Shown: positions 55,686-64,000 of the stretch, piece after piece
Numbering within the stretch: the stretch's first letter is position 1
Layout of the letters: each line of letters begins with the position of its first letter
Origin: Zobellia barbeyronii
GTDB taxonomy: Bacteria > Bacteroidota > Bacteroidia > Flavobacteriales > Flavobacteriaceae
Length of the DNA stretch: 64,000 nucleotides
Direction: 5' to 3'
Assembly (NCBI RefSeq): GCF_018603515.1
Contig: NZ_JACATN010000001.1
Coordinates: 1-64,000, forward strand
Notes under the pieces: generated by a model
What the model was told of the DNA's origin: nothing
Databases searched by the model: none
Seen by the model: the letters and a program-made list of their open reading frames with translations, nothing else
Position numbers and translations under genes: made by a program

Positions 55686-57224
55686 TTATTTTATCTCATA
55701 AATTGAAACCGTATTGGACACCTCATTGGTGATAACCAACAAATTTTCTCCGTTAGGAGACTCATCAGCAGGAATAACCAAAAGACCTTCTGGCGCCACA
55801 TCTTCCGTATTGAAAATCCATTCTAAAAATTCAGGAGCAGATGGGTTGGTTATATCATACACCATAGCACCACCTGTTCTTTCAAGACCCACAAATAACA
55901 AGGTAGACTCACCAATTTTCAATGTCGTTACCGACTCTGGTTCCGCACCCTTATCATCACTCCTACCATCTGCTTTACCTTCATCGTTATTAAACAACGC
56001 AGGTGCAATCTCAAGTGTTTTTCTTCCTATTTCATCTCCACTATCATAAACCATTTGCCCTTGTGGACTCCAAATAGTAAATGAGCGTGCGCCGTAAGAA
56101 TATATCTTATCGAAATCGCCATCACCATCCGTATCACCATTAGCTGTGGTCGTTTTTAATCTACCTAAATTTTCATCTGCCTGAAGTTCTTCGGCATTAG
56201 GAAAAGCGGTTGCATCCAACTCAAGATCTTTCACCCTTTCTTCTTCTGAATACCCATCATAATCACGAGAATCGCCTTCATTGGCAGAAATAATATACCC
56301 GGCTCCTCCTATTTCAGCATAGGTAATAGCATCTGGCATATAAAAACCTAGAACGGGCCAAGTTTGAAAATTACCCACGATATCATCTTTATTACTGGCA
56401 TCCATAGCATTTTCGGCAAGTGAGTGGTCCTTCACCCCCAATCCAAAAATATCTGAAATAGTCATAGCCGTTAAGTCAACTACCGCCATACCATTGTTTT
56501 CCTGTAAACTGATATAAGCATATTTGCTATCCTCAGAAACAGCCACATATTCAGGCTCCGTATCCTGAGCCAAAGAAGCACCAGGACCAAAAACCCTAAA
56601 GTCATTACCAATAGTTTGTCCGTTATAATTGGTAAAAAACAACGTATTTATCTCGTTTTTCTCTACATCTATTACACTTATAGTACCCTCAGGGTCTACT
56701 GTATAATCATCATTAGGCTCACCTTCGTTAGCCGAAATAATATATTTTCCATTAGGGCTAAAAGCAACCATATCCGGTAATGCTCCCGCATGATATGAAT
56801 TAGCCAAAGTCATAGTAGCCGTTTCGTACACCTCAATAGTACCGTCCGCTTGTTTGTTTTCGTTTTCTAAAGCAATGGCTAAAAGACCGTCATGAACTGC
56901 AACACTGTTAGGAGTTCCGGCTAATGGGATAGAAACTTGTTTTAAAGGAGAGGAAAGCTGAGAAATATCCCAAACAGAAACTTCACCTTCTTTAGGATTA
57001 ACTACAAATAGTTTATTGGTAGCTGCATCAAATGCGCTAATTTCGGCGAAGCCCTCATCACCGGATCCATTAACGAACCCACCAATTTTAGTAAAGGTGA
57101 GTTCTGAAGTGTTTACAATTGAATCTTGGTCTGGATGACCTACAAGGTCTTCTACTTTTTCGCAGGAAAAAGTAGTTATTGCAATAAGAGTAAGCGAAAT
57201 GCTTTTAATTTTTTTCATCTTCAA
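55686..57224 (-). CDS. Choice-of-anchor I lipoprotein (beta propeller)
   Basis: 512 residues, lipoprotein signal with lipobox TFSC. The body is a large beta-propeller of the choice-of-anchor I group: FVNGSGDEGFAEISAFDAAT, LPDMVAFSPNGKYIISANEG, YAYISLQENNGMAVVDLTA and, near the end, VFVGLERTGGAMVYDI. The family is usually surface-exposed and occurs with alkaline-phosphatase-like neighbours; its function is not settled. It has its own terminator. Confidence 0.85.
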   Translation of the reverse strand: MKMKKIKSISLTLIAITTFSCEKVEDLVGHPDQDSIVNTSELTFTKIGGFVNGSGDEGFAEISAFDAATNKLFVVNPKEGEVSVWDISQLSSPLKQVSIPLAGTPNSVAVHDGLLAIALENENKQADGTIEVYETATMTLANSYHAGALPDMVAFSPNGKYIISANEGEPNDDYTVDPEGTISVIDVEKNEINTLFFTNYNGQTIGNDFRVFGPGASLAQDTEPEYVAVSEDSKYAYISLQENNGMAVVDLTAMTISDIFGLGVKDHSLAENAMDASNKDDIVGNFQTWPVLGFYMPDAITYAEIGGAGYIISANEGDSRDYDGYSEEERVKDLELDATAFPNAEELQADENLGRLKTTTANGDTDGDGDFDKIYSYGARSFTIWSPQGQMVYDSGDEIGRKTLEIAPALFNNDEGKADGRSDDKGAEPESVTTLKIGESTLLFVGLERTGGAMVYDITNPSAPEFLEWIFNTEDVAPEGLLVIPADESPNGENLLVITNEVSNTVSIYEIK

Positions 57225-57325
57225 GGTTGGTTATTAATCGCCAAAGATGAAATTTCGAGGTCACTTAAATGTTAGCTTAAGAACAACCAATGTTTAAAAG
57301 AACGCTACTAAATAGTTAAGATGTT

Positions 57326-58210
57326 TTAATTATTGTATCCAAAACGTTTTAGCTGACGAGCATCACTACGCCAGTTTTTATTGACCTTCACGTACAATTC
57401 TAAATGTACTTGTTTACCAAAAAACTTTTCTAGGTCTTTACGGGATTCTACTCCTACCCTTTTAAGGGCGCTACCTTTATGACCAATGATGATACCCTTC
57501 TGAGAATCGCGTTCTACCATAATAACCGCTCTCATTCTAATGATGTCTTCATCTTCGAAAAATTCTTCGGTATCGATTTCCACAGAATAAGGAATCTCTT
57601 TTTTGTAGTGTATTAAGATTTTCTCGCGAATAGTCTCGTTTACGAAGAATCGTTCAGGCTTATCCGTCAGTTGGTCTTTAGGATAATATGCAGGTGCTTC
57701 TGGAAGTAATTCTATAATACGTTCAAAAACATTCTTAATATTGAAATTAGATAAAGCCGAAATAGGATGTAATTCTACCGTTGGAAGCATTTCTTGCCAA
57801 TACTGCACTTGTTCTTCCAACAATTCCTGGGTAGTGGTATCTACTTTATTCAGCAGTAACAAAACCGGAATCTTACTGTTCTTTATCTTTTCAAAAAAAG
57901 CTTCGTCCTTTAAAGCCTTTTCACCAATCTCCACCATGTACAAAAGTACATCTGCATCTTCAAAAGCAGACTTTACAAAATTCATCATTGAAGATTGTAG
58001 TTCGTAGGCCGGCTTAATGATACCCGGAGTATCCGAAAGAATTACCTGGAAATCATCGCCATTAACGATACCAAGAATACGGTGTCTTGTAGTCTGAGCC
58101 TTAGAGGTAATGATGGATAACTTCTCGCCCACAAAAGCGTTCATCAAAGTAGACTTGCCCACGTTGGGGTTGCCAATAATATTTACGAATCCTGCTTTAT
58201 GCTTTTGCAT
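57326..58210 (-). CDS. era: GTPase Era
   Basis: 294 residues. GTPase domain with G1 GNPNVGKST, DTPGI and NKVD, then a C-terminal KH domain (about 205-290: VMVERDSQKGIIIGHKGSALKRVG) that binds the 3' end of 16S rRNA. Needed for 30S assembly. Its ATG overlaps the end of the symporter gene by 14 bases, so the two are in one transcript. Confidence 0.96.
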   Translation of the reverse strand: MQKHKAGFVNIIGNPNVGKSTLMNAFVGEKLSIITSKAQTTRHRILGIVNGDDFQVILSDTPGIIKPAYELQSSMMNFVKSAFEDADVLLYMVEIGEKALKDEAFFEKIKNSKIPVLLLLNKVDTTTQELLEEQVQYWQEMLPTVELHPISALSNFNIKNVFERIIELLPEAPAYYPKDQLTDKPERFFVNETIREKILIHYKKEIPYSVEIDTEEFFEDEDIIRMRAVIMVERDSQKGIIIGHKGSALKRVGVESRKDLEKFFGKQVHLELYVKVNKNWRSDARQLKRFGYNN

Positions 58211-59561
58211 CTTTCATTTTTTTAAAATAGTCGGCCGCCGCTGCATTAACTTTCGGTGCCAGTAATAAAACGGCAATCATATTTGGTATGACCATAAGTG
58301 CATACGATAGATCTATCAGGTTTTTAACCAAATCTAGCGAAGCTACTGCTGCAAAAATAATCATGATTACGAAATACCAGTTGTAAAACTTCCCAATTTT
58401 TGCATTAGTCAAGAAAGAAAGGCACTTTACACCGTAATATGAGTACGTAAACAAGGTAGACATGGCAAAGGCAGTTACAATTACCATCAGCAAAACATCG
58501 CCATAACCAAAAAGTGTAGTTTCAAATGCCGAAAGTGTCATTACAATTCCGCTACCATCTTCTAAATAAGCGCCACTTAAAATAATAACAACTGCTGTAA
58601 AGGTACATACCAAAATAGTATCTATAAATGGCCCTAACATTGCTACAAGACCTTCCTTAATAGGATTATCTGTCTTTGATTGTCCGTGGTACATAGGAGC
58701 GCTACCCAAACCTGCTTCGTTAGAAAACATGGCCCGGCGGACACCTATTATAACCAGACCCCAGAAACCTCCGGTAACTATAGTATTAAAGTTCCATGCC
58801 TCTGTAATTATTAATTTTAAAGATGGAATAATTTGTGAAGCATTCAATACCATCACAACCACAACAGCTATTAAATATACCATTACCATAAAAGGTACAA
58901 TAGCAGATGCTACTTTGGCTATCTTTTCTAATCCTCCAAAAATCACAAAAGAAGTAACGGCTGCGAGAATTACCCCTATGCTCAACTTCCAATTTAAATC
59001 GCTCATATGGAAGAGAGTTTCGGACGGCTCAACTACGCTCATGAAAGTTTCCGTAAACTGATTCGCCGTAAAGACGCCCAGAAAACCGAATAACCCACAG
59101 ACTGCAAAGAATATAGCCAAAGGCTTTGCCTTTGGACCAAGACCTTGAGTGATGTAATACATAGGACCCCCTTGTACCTTACCCTCAGAATCCGTACTAC
59201 GGAACATAACCGCCAGACTACACGAATAAAATTTAATACACATACCGATGATTGCAGTAACCCAAATCCAAAAAACAACACCGGGACCACCATCATGAAT
59301 GGCAATAGCTACACCAGAGATATTCCCCAGACCTACCGTAGCAGCAACTGCTGCGGAAAGCGCTTGAAAAGAACTAACATCTCCTTCAGCCTTATCATTA
59401 TCGTACTTACCCGCCGTTATAGCTATGGCATGACCAAAGTAACGGTATGGTAAAAACTTGGAGTAAAATACTAAAAAGAGACCGCCTCCAATAAGTAAAA
59501 GAAACATGGGCCACTCTGTATAAGGCAGCGCGGCAGAAATAAAATCGTTTATTGTATCCAT
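58197..59561 (-). CDS. Alanine/glycine:cation symporter (AGCS family)
   Basis: 454 residues, about 11 membrane helices. AGCS signature regions: AAVAATVGLGNISGVAIAI, GPMYYITQGLG, and RRAMFSNEAGLGSAPMYHG. Moves alanine or glycine with sodium or protons. Upstream of era, with which it overlaps by 14 bases. A 12-base palindrome (59567-59578) lies 5 bases before its ATG. Confidence 0.95.
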   Translation of the reverse strand: MDTINDFISAALPYTEWPMFLLLIGGGLFLVFYSKFLPYRYFGHAIAITAGKYDNDKAEGDVSSFQALSAAVAATVGLGNISGVAIAIHDGGPGVVFWIWVTAIIGMCIKFYSCSLAVMFRSTDSEGKVQGGPMYYITQGLGPKAKPLAIFFAVCGLFGFLGVFTANQFTETFMSVVEPSETLFHMSDLNWKLSIGVILAAVTSFVIFGGLEKIAKVASAIVPFMVMVYLIAVVVVMVLNASQIIPSLKLIITEAWNFNTIVTGGFWGLVIIGVRRAMFSNEAGLGSAPMYHGQSKTDNPIKEGLVAMLGPFIDTILVCTFTAVVIILSGAYLEDGSGIVMTLSAFETTLFGYGDVLLMVIVTAFAMSTLFTYSYYGVKCLSFLTNAKIGKFYNWYFVIMIIFAAVASLDLVKNLIDLSYALMVIPNMIAVLLLAPKVNAAAADYFKKMKDAKA

Positions 59562-59566
59562 AAATA

Positions 59567-59578
59567 GGCTTGCAAGCC
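59567..59578. repeat. 12-base palindrome before the symporter start
   Basis: GGCTTGCAAGCC, a perfect inverted repeat, 5 bases upstream of the AGCS ATG. It could be an operator or a small hairpin covering the translation start. Function unknown. Confidence 0.5.
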
Positions 59579-59636
59579 CCGAAGATATGGAATTTGGATA
59601 TTTTTTAAGGTATGCTCAAAAAGATTCTGCTCTAAG

Positions 59637-59669
59637 TTTGGTTTTAAGTAAAAAACAGTTGTATATTTG
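59637..59669 (+). promoter_or_regulatory. Promoter of the tRNA-fMet transcript
   Basis: TTTG at 59637-59640 and a perfect TATATTTG at 59662-59669, 21 nt apart. This fits the Bacteroidetes -33/-7 consensus very well. It would start transcription about 80 bases before the tRNA. Confidence 0.8.
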
Positions 59670-59697
59670 CAGCCCGTTACAAATAGTAGCGCACCTT

Positions 59698-59742
59698 TAT
59701 CTCGTCAGCTTAATGACCTGAAGTCGCAAGACAAGTGAGATA
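59698..59742 (+). ncRNA. Structured leader before tRNA-fMet
   Basis: TTATCTC (59698-59704) pairs with GAGATAA (59736-59742), enclosing a smaller GTCA/TGAC pair. It lies between the promoter and the tRNA in the same transcript. It may be a processing signal or a small RNA. Its existence as an RNA structure is inferred from pairing only. Confidence 0.4.
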
Positions 59743-59753
59743 AAAACCCATAT

Positions 59754-59826
<73 letters not shown>

Positions 59827-59830
59827 CTAG

Positions 59831-59866
59831 AAAAAAGGCTCTTGAGAAATCAAGAGCTTTTTTTTA
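59831..59866 (+). terminator. Terminator of the tRNA-fMet transcript
   Basis: GCTCTTGA, GAAA loop, TCAAGAGC, then a long T-run. Confidence 0.95.
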
Positions 59867-60207
59867 TACCCAATTTTTAGGGTTGGTTATCTGCCTACAG
59901 AAAAGCTCCACATTCGTACTAGAATAGTTGATGCCAATACAAGAACAAGAGACTCCATATTTAAGATTCACAAATAAAATTTACTATTCAACACCCTTTA
60001 AGTCAATAGTCTTCCCTCTATTAATGGAATCATTTACCAGCAAATACAACAAATTAATTGCCTGATACATAACCATACTTAATTTAAAGTTCTTTTGAGA
60101 AACAAAAGTGGACATATTCAAATGCACTTTAAGAACCAACTCTTTTTGCTAATTATGAGGTTGAAAGACACGTATTAAAAGGCAAAAAATATTAAATCGG
60201 AAGAATT
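59867..60207. other. Intergenic region before the glycan locus
   Basis: 341 bases, AT-rich, no gene or hairpin recognised. The promoter of the 60208 operon must lie here but no strong match to TTTG/TAnnTTTG was found. Confidence 0.4.
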
Positions 60208-61140
60208 ATGGATAGAAGAAAATTTATAGCACATACACTGCAAGCGGGAACTTTTGTTGCAATGTCTGCAACACCTGGATTCGGAATGAAGAATTTAAAT
60301 TTTATGCAAAAGGATTTGTTCTTTAAAATCTCTTTGGCACAGTGGTCTTTCCACAATGTCCTACGCGCGGGAAAAATGGATAACCTTGATTTTCCTATAA
60401 AAGCCAGAAGCCTAGACTGTGAAGGATTGGAATATGTTAACCAATTTTTCATGGACAAGGCAAAGGATAAAAAATATCTTACTGAAATGAATAATAGAGC
60501 CAATTCTGAAGGGGTTAAGAATGTTTTAATCATGATTGACCAAGAAGGACAACTGGCTGATACAGATTCTAAAAAACGTTTACAGGCCATAGAAAATCAT
60601 CGCAAATGGATTGATGCGGCCCACTTTCTTGGATGCCATGCCATTAGGGTGAATTTAGGCGGGGGAGTTGAAAAGACAGAGGCCAATGAAGCAGCTATTG
60701 ATTCATTACAAAAGCTTGCGGATTTCTCCGCAGGTTCTAATATCAATATTTTAGTTGAAAATCATGGCGGGTTCTCTTCCAATGGCACATGGTTGGCGAA
60801 TATTATGAAAAATGTTGAGCGTAAAAATTGTGGCACTTTGCCAGATTTTGGCAATTTCTGTATCAAAAAAAATAAAAATCGAGAATGTTTAGAAGAGTAT
60901 GATAAGTACAAAGGGATTGCCCAGATTTTGCCCTTTGCTAAAGGAGTAAGTGCAAAAGCAAGTGAATTTGATTCTGCTGGAAATGAAAAGAACATAGATT
61001 ATTTAAAAATGATGAAACTGGTCAAAGAATCAGGATATGAAGGCTTTATCGGCATCGAATTCAGCACATCCTCTGCTTCAGAAGAAGAAGGAATAAAAAT
61101 GACGCGGGACCTGCTTATACGTGCCGGTTCTCAAGTTTAG
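60208..61140 (+). CDS. Tat-exported TIM-barrel isomerase-like protein
   Basis: 310 residues. Twin-arginine signal MDRRKFIAHTLQAG at the start (Arg3-Arg4). TIM barrel of the sugar phosphate isomerase/hydroxypyruvate isomerase type: FKISLAQWSFHNVLRAG, ARSLDCEGLEYVNQFFMD, ILVENHGGFSSNG, TLPDFGNFC, GFIGIEFSTSS. Glu in VENHGG and His residues would bind metal. It begins a locus with a DUF1080/esterase fusion and a sulfatase; a role in breaking down sulfated glycans in the periplasm is inferred. Confidence 0.85.
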   Translation: MDRRKFIAHTLQAGTFVAMSATPGFGMKNLNFMQKDLFFKISLAQWSFHNVLRAGKMDNLDFPIKARSLDCEGLEYVNQFFMDKAKDKKYLTEMNNRANSEGVKNVLIMIDQEGQLADTDSKKRLQAIENHRKWIDAAHFLGCHAIRVNLGGGVEKTEANEAAIDSLQKLADFSAGSNINILVENHGGFSSNGTWLANIMKNVERKNCGTLPDFGNFCIKKNKNRECLEEYDKYKGIAQILPFAKGVSAKASEFDSAGNEKNIDYLKMMKLVKESGYEGFIGIEFSTSSASEEEGIKMTRDLLIRAGSQV

Positions 61141-61174
61141 TTTTGCAATTTAAACCCATTGAAAACAGTAAATT

Positions 61175-63220
61175 ATGATAAATTTTAAGTCTATTCTACT
61201 TAGTGCAATTACTGCTTTTCTATTTAGTTATCAGGGAAACGGCCAAGACTCCTCTAAAATAAATGATGAATTTATTGGAAATTGGGCAACCATATTACCT
61301 AACGGTCATCCGGCGTGGTTTTCATTTAATATAAACGGAGGTGTTATGAACGGAGAAATCTGGACTGTGGGTTTGGGAAATGCCATTTCCGACTTAAGGT
61401 TCAAAGCCGATACACTTTATTATAAAAGAAAACTAAAAACAGGAGCTCCCAATTATCCTGGAGGGCCACCAACTGGAGAGAAAGTAGAGGTTTCCAACAA
61501 AGCAGTGATAACAGGAGATGTCATAAAAATGATAATGTATGTACCATTGCAAGATGGCACTTTTGATACTCAAGAATTTAAGGGAAAACGGCTACCACCT
61601 TTACCCCTGAAACCTGATTTAGATAAAGTAAAATTCGGAGCGCCTATCGCCCTTTTCAACGGGAAGGATTTATCTGGATGGCGTTTGACCAATCCAAATC
61701 AAATTAATGGCTGGAGGGCCGAAAATGGCGTTTTGGTTAACGAAACTCCAAAACTCAATTTTGACCCATTTTCAAAATATGGCAACCTGCGGACGGATGG
61801 CGAGTTTAAAGACTTTAATCTGCAACTAGAATTCAATGTACCAAAGGGTGGAAATAGTGGTATATATCTTTGTGGAAGATATGAGACACAAGTTGTAGAT
61901 AGAGATAGTAGAATGCAAGGTCTACAAGGTGTAGGTGCCCTTTTCGCTAGAATAGCGCCTTCTGAAAATGCAGGAAAAGTTGGCGGAGAATGGCAAAAAT
62001 ATGATATTACTTTGGTTGACCAACATGTTACTATTGTCCTTAACGGCAAAAAAGTGGTAGATAATGCTCCGATCTTAGGGGCTACAAAGGGAGCACTTGA
62101 TGCGGACGATACCAAACCCGGTCCCATTTACTTTCAGGGCGATCATACAGCTGTTAACTATAGAAATATCATGCTTAGTCCTAGAATCAACCCAAATTAT
62201 ATACAAAAGGATTCCAGTGATTCCGAATTTTCAAAGTTTGACATCAATGGAGACAACAATTTAATAGCTACAGAAATTCCTTTATTCGAACAAGATGTTT
62301 TTGACCAAGCAGATGCCAATGTTGATTGGCAATTATCCATGAAAGAGTTTAAAAGTTATAACGCCTATAAAAAACGAATACAGTCCGAACGCGCACTGAT
62401 ACCTAAAAACGCAAGAGCATTTAGTGACATTCCTTATATACAAGATGGTCATAACAGACACACATTAGATCTTTATTTACCAGATAGTACAAAGTTCAAA
62501 AAGCCCTATCCGCTTGTAATATGGGTTCATGGAGGTGGTTGGCAAAAAGGCACCAAGCAACTTTTTGGGAAGCAGGCCTTTCTCTTAAAGCATGGTTTTG
62601 CAATGGCTTCAATAAATTATCGCCTTACTAGAGAATCGCAATTCCCAGAACAGGTTTATGATTGTAAGGCAGCTATCCGCTACCTCAGAAAATACGCCGA
62701 TCAATATAAAATAGATGCCAACCGGTTCGGACTCTGGGGTTCATCGGCAGGTGGACACTTGGTTTCTTTGATAGGTACTACCGGCGGCTTACAAGAATTA
62801 GAAGGAAGCCTTGGCGTGACAGATGCTTCTAGCGAGGTGCAAGCCGTTTGCGATTGGTTTGGCCCATCAGATTTAAATCAAATGAACGCCTCTTCAACAG
62901 ACAAATCAAAAGGCGAAAAACAAAACACTAAACCCATCGTGAAGTTCCTTGGAGGACCTTTTACAGAAAAGCAAGAGGCTGCAAGAAAAGCTAGCGCCAT
63001 AAACTACATTTCAAACAACGATCCGCCATTTTTAATTATGCATGGCAATAAAGACCCCTTAGTGCCAATTGAACAAAGTGAACTGTTTTACCAAGCGTTG
63101 CAAAAAAAAGGAGTGGATTCTGAATACATCATCGTAAAAGATGCCGGACATACTTTCTTTACGGGTGAAAAGGAACATGCTAAGGTTGTAAATTTTTTCA
63201 ATGAAAAACTAAAGAAATAA
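61175..63220 (+). CDS. DUF1080 / EF-hand / alpha/beta hydrolase fusion
   Basis: 681 residues with signal peptide (ends GNGQ). After an N-terminal beta domain (about 27-140), a DUF1080 (3-keto-disaccharide hydrolase-type) domain spans about 155-340 (ALFNGKDLSGWRL, GKVGGEWQKYDITLVD). Two EF-hand-like loops follow (FDINGDNNLIATE and QADANVDWQLSMKEF, about 350-395). An alpha/beta hydrolase follows (about 415-680), with HGGGW oxyanion region at 452-456, nucleophile Ser524 in GSSAGG, Asp627 and His659. It could thus cleave a glycan and an ester in one polypeptide. Secreted or surface-bound. It follows the isomerase by 34 bases and precedes a sulfatase by 21. Confidence 0.9.
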   Translation: MINFKSILLSAITAFLFSYQGNGQDSSKINDEFIGNWATILPNGHPAWFSFNINGGVMNGEIWTVGLGNAISDLRFKADTLYYKRKLKTGAPNYPGGPPTGEKVEVSNKAVITGDVIKMIMYVPLQDGTFDTQEFKGKRLPPLPLKPDLDKVKFGAPIALFNGKDLSGWRLTNPNQINGWRAENGVLVNETPKLNFDPFSKYGNLRTDGEFKDFNLQLEFNVPKGGNSGIYLCGRYETQVVDRDSRMQGLQGVGALFARIAPSENAGKVGGEWQKYDITLVDQHVTIVLNGKKVVDNAPILGATKGALDADDTKPGPIYFQGDHTAVNYRNIMLSPRINPNYIQKDSSDSEFSKFDINGDNNLIATEIPLFEQDVFDQADANVDWQLSMKEFKSYNAYKKRIQSERALIPKNARAFSDIPYIQDGHNRHTLDLYLPDSTKFKKPYPLVIWVHGGGWQKGTKQLFGKQAFLLKHGFAMASINYRLTRESQFPEQVYDCKAAIRYLRKYADQYKIDANRFGLWGSSAGGHLVSLIGTTGGLQELEGSLGVTDASSEVQAVCDWFGPSDLNQMNASSTDKSKGEKQNTKPIVKFLGGPFTEKQEAARKASAINYISNNDPPFLIMHGNKDPLVPIEQSELFYQALQKKGVDSEYIIVKDAGHTFFTGEKEHAKVVNFFNEKLKK

Positions 63221-63241
63221 TCGAACAAAAACATAAACTTG

Positions 63242-64000
63242 ATGATTAAGCACATATTCCATTTTGTAAAATTCTTATTCTTGGGCACCACCACAATTCT
63301 TGCACAAACCCAAGAAAGGCCCAATGTAGTTATCATTTATGGCGATGATGTAGGTTATGGCGATGTTGGGGCATATGGTTCTACTATGATTCCAACACCT
63401 AATATTGACAAACTAGCCAAAGAGGGCATTCGTTTTACGGATGGACATTGCTCTGCAGCAACCTGTACCCCGTCACGCTATTCGTTGCTCACAGGAGTAT
63501 ATGCTTTTCGAAATAATATAAATGTTCTGCCTCCCGATGCTCCGTTGACCATCTCTACCGACGCATATTCGTTGCCTAAACTTTTTAAAGAGGCCGGGTA
63601 TACCACAGGCGTAATAGGAAAATGGCATCTAGGCCTTGGTTCTAAAAATGTAAAGACCGATTGGAATGGCAATGTAAAACCCGGCCCATTAGAAATAGGC
63701 TTTGACAGTAGCTTTTTGTTGCCTTCCACCAATGATAGGGTTCCCTGCGTTTTTTTGGATAATTACACTGTACTTGGTTTGGATAGGAAAGATCCGCTTT
63801 TCGTTAATCGCAAATTGGAACCTGTACAGAATCAAAAGAACACCCAATACCCAGATGGGATAAAAAATCCTGAGGCAATGACGTATTATTTAAATTCGGG
63901 AAGCGGCCATAACAATAGTGTCATTAATGGTATTGGGCGTATTGGATATATGTCAGGAGGAAAATCTGCACTTTGGAACGATGAGACCATTTCTGATGTC
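63242..64000 (+). CDS. Sulfatase, partial (runs past the right edge)
   Basis: 253 codons are visible with no stop, so the gene continues beyond the window. Signal peptide (ends ILAQ). S1-type sulfatase: metal ligands in IIYGDDVGYGD (Asp35, Asp36), the formylglycine motif CTPSR at 75-79 with Cys75 converted by a maturation enzyme, and GKWHLG. It removes sulfate esters from a glycan or other substrate, in the periplasm or outside. It starts 21 bases after the DUF1080/esterase fusion and is probably in the same operon. Confidence 0.93.
   Translation, partial: MIKHIFHFVKFLFLGTTTILAQTQERPNVVIIYGDDVGYGDVGAYGSTMIPTPNIDKLAKEGIRFTDGHCSAATCTPSRYSLLTGVYAFRNNINVLPPDAPLTISTDAYSLPKLFKEAGYTTGVIGKWHLGLGSKNVKTDWNGNVKPGPLEIGFDSSFLLPSTNDRVPCVFLDNYTVLGLDRKDPLFVNRKLEPVQNQKNTQYPDGIKNPEAMTYYLNSGSGHNNSVINGIGRIGYMSGGKSALWNDETISDV

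Overview
The window reads as chromosomal DNA of a marine-type member of the Flavobacteriaceae (Bacteroidetes). The evidence is AT-rich intergenic DNA, Bacteroidetes promoter elements of the TAnnTTTG type, weak ribosome binding sites, and many families typical of this group: putative porin, GSCFA, DUF4230, DUF4136, DUF5522, Reg_prop sensor kinase and the DUF5117-type metalloprotease. Algae-associated genera such as Zobellia or Maribacter would fit, but that is inference. I see no prophage, insertion sequence, CRISPR array or plasmid gene.

Layout. 0.4-3.3 kb: outer-membrane porin and ribonuclease HII. 3.4-14.3 kb: an envelope and stress-like island holding an OmpA-type lipoprotein-like protein, a secreted hypothetical protein, a subtilisin-like lipoprotein with a fervidolysin-like propeptide, a TPR-CHAT (caspase-like) membrane protein, a convergent sigma/anti-sigma pair (the anti-sigma-like partner carries TPRs), a multi-repeat lipoprotein with a Glu10 linker, and a collagen-like/C1q-like lipoprotein. 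A shared sequence TGTTAACCTT followed 15 nt later by ACAyTAA/ACATAAA precedes several of these genes and is my best candidate for an undescribed ECF-sigma regulon. 14.3-17.9 kb: lipB, a lipoprotein, a 51-residue Pmp3-family protein with its own ECF-like promoter, and lysS. 18.3-26.3 kb: a planctomycete-type cytochrome cluster (PSCyt1/DUF1549/DUF1553, Tat-exported DUF1501, TIM-barrel isomerase-like protein, DUF2231-cytochrome-LRR protein) followed by a DASS anion transporter. 26.4-31.7 kb: secreted repeat protein, large zinc metalloprotease, small proteins, Spy-like protein, MepB and DUF1059 proteins. 31.7-35.2 kb: an ACC-deaminase-like / glucosaminidase / hemL operon and a small HExxH-like membrane protein. 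35.4-47 kb: DUF5522, DUF4136, aromatic amino acid hydroxylase, CE15-like esterase, DUF4230, GSCFA, TPR and PD40 lipoproteins, and a large Reg_prop sensor kinase. 47-54 kb: alpha/beta hydrolase, alaS, then a M23 peptidase-MerR-LemA-TPM-TPM run. 54.2-59.6 kb: der, a choice-of-anchor I lipoprotein, era and an alanine/glycine symporter. 59.75 kb: initiator tRNA-fMet with a promoter, a structured leader and a terminator. 60.2-64 kb: a Tat-exported isomerase-like protein, a DUF1080/EF-hand/esterase fusion and the start of a sulfatase that runs off the window, a probable glycan-degradation locus.

How genes may work together. The 3.4-14.3 kb island looks like a cell-envelope response: a sigma factor held by a membrane TPR anti-sigma, with two protease types (subtilisin and CHAT) and surface lipoproteins as candidate output. 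The cytochrome cluster and the sulfatase locus both look like carbohydrate-oxidising or glycan-processing modules. The rest is conserved housekeeping and envelope maintenance. All calls come from reading the sequence. No similarity search was run.
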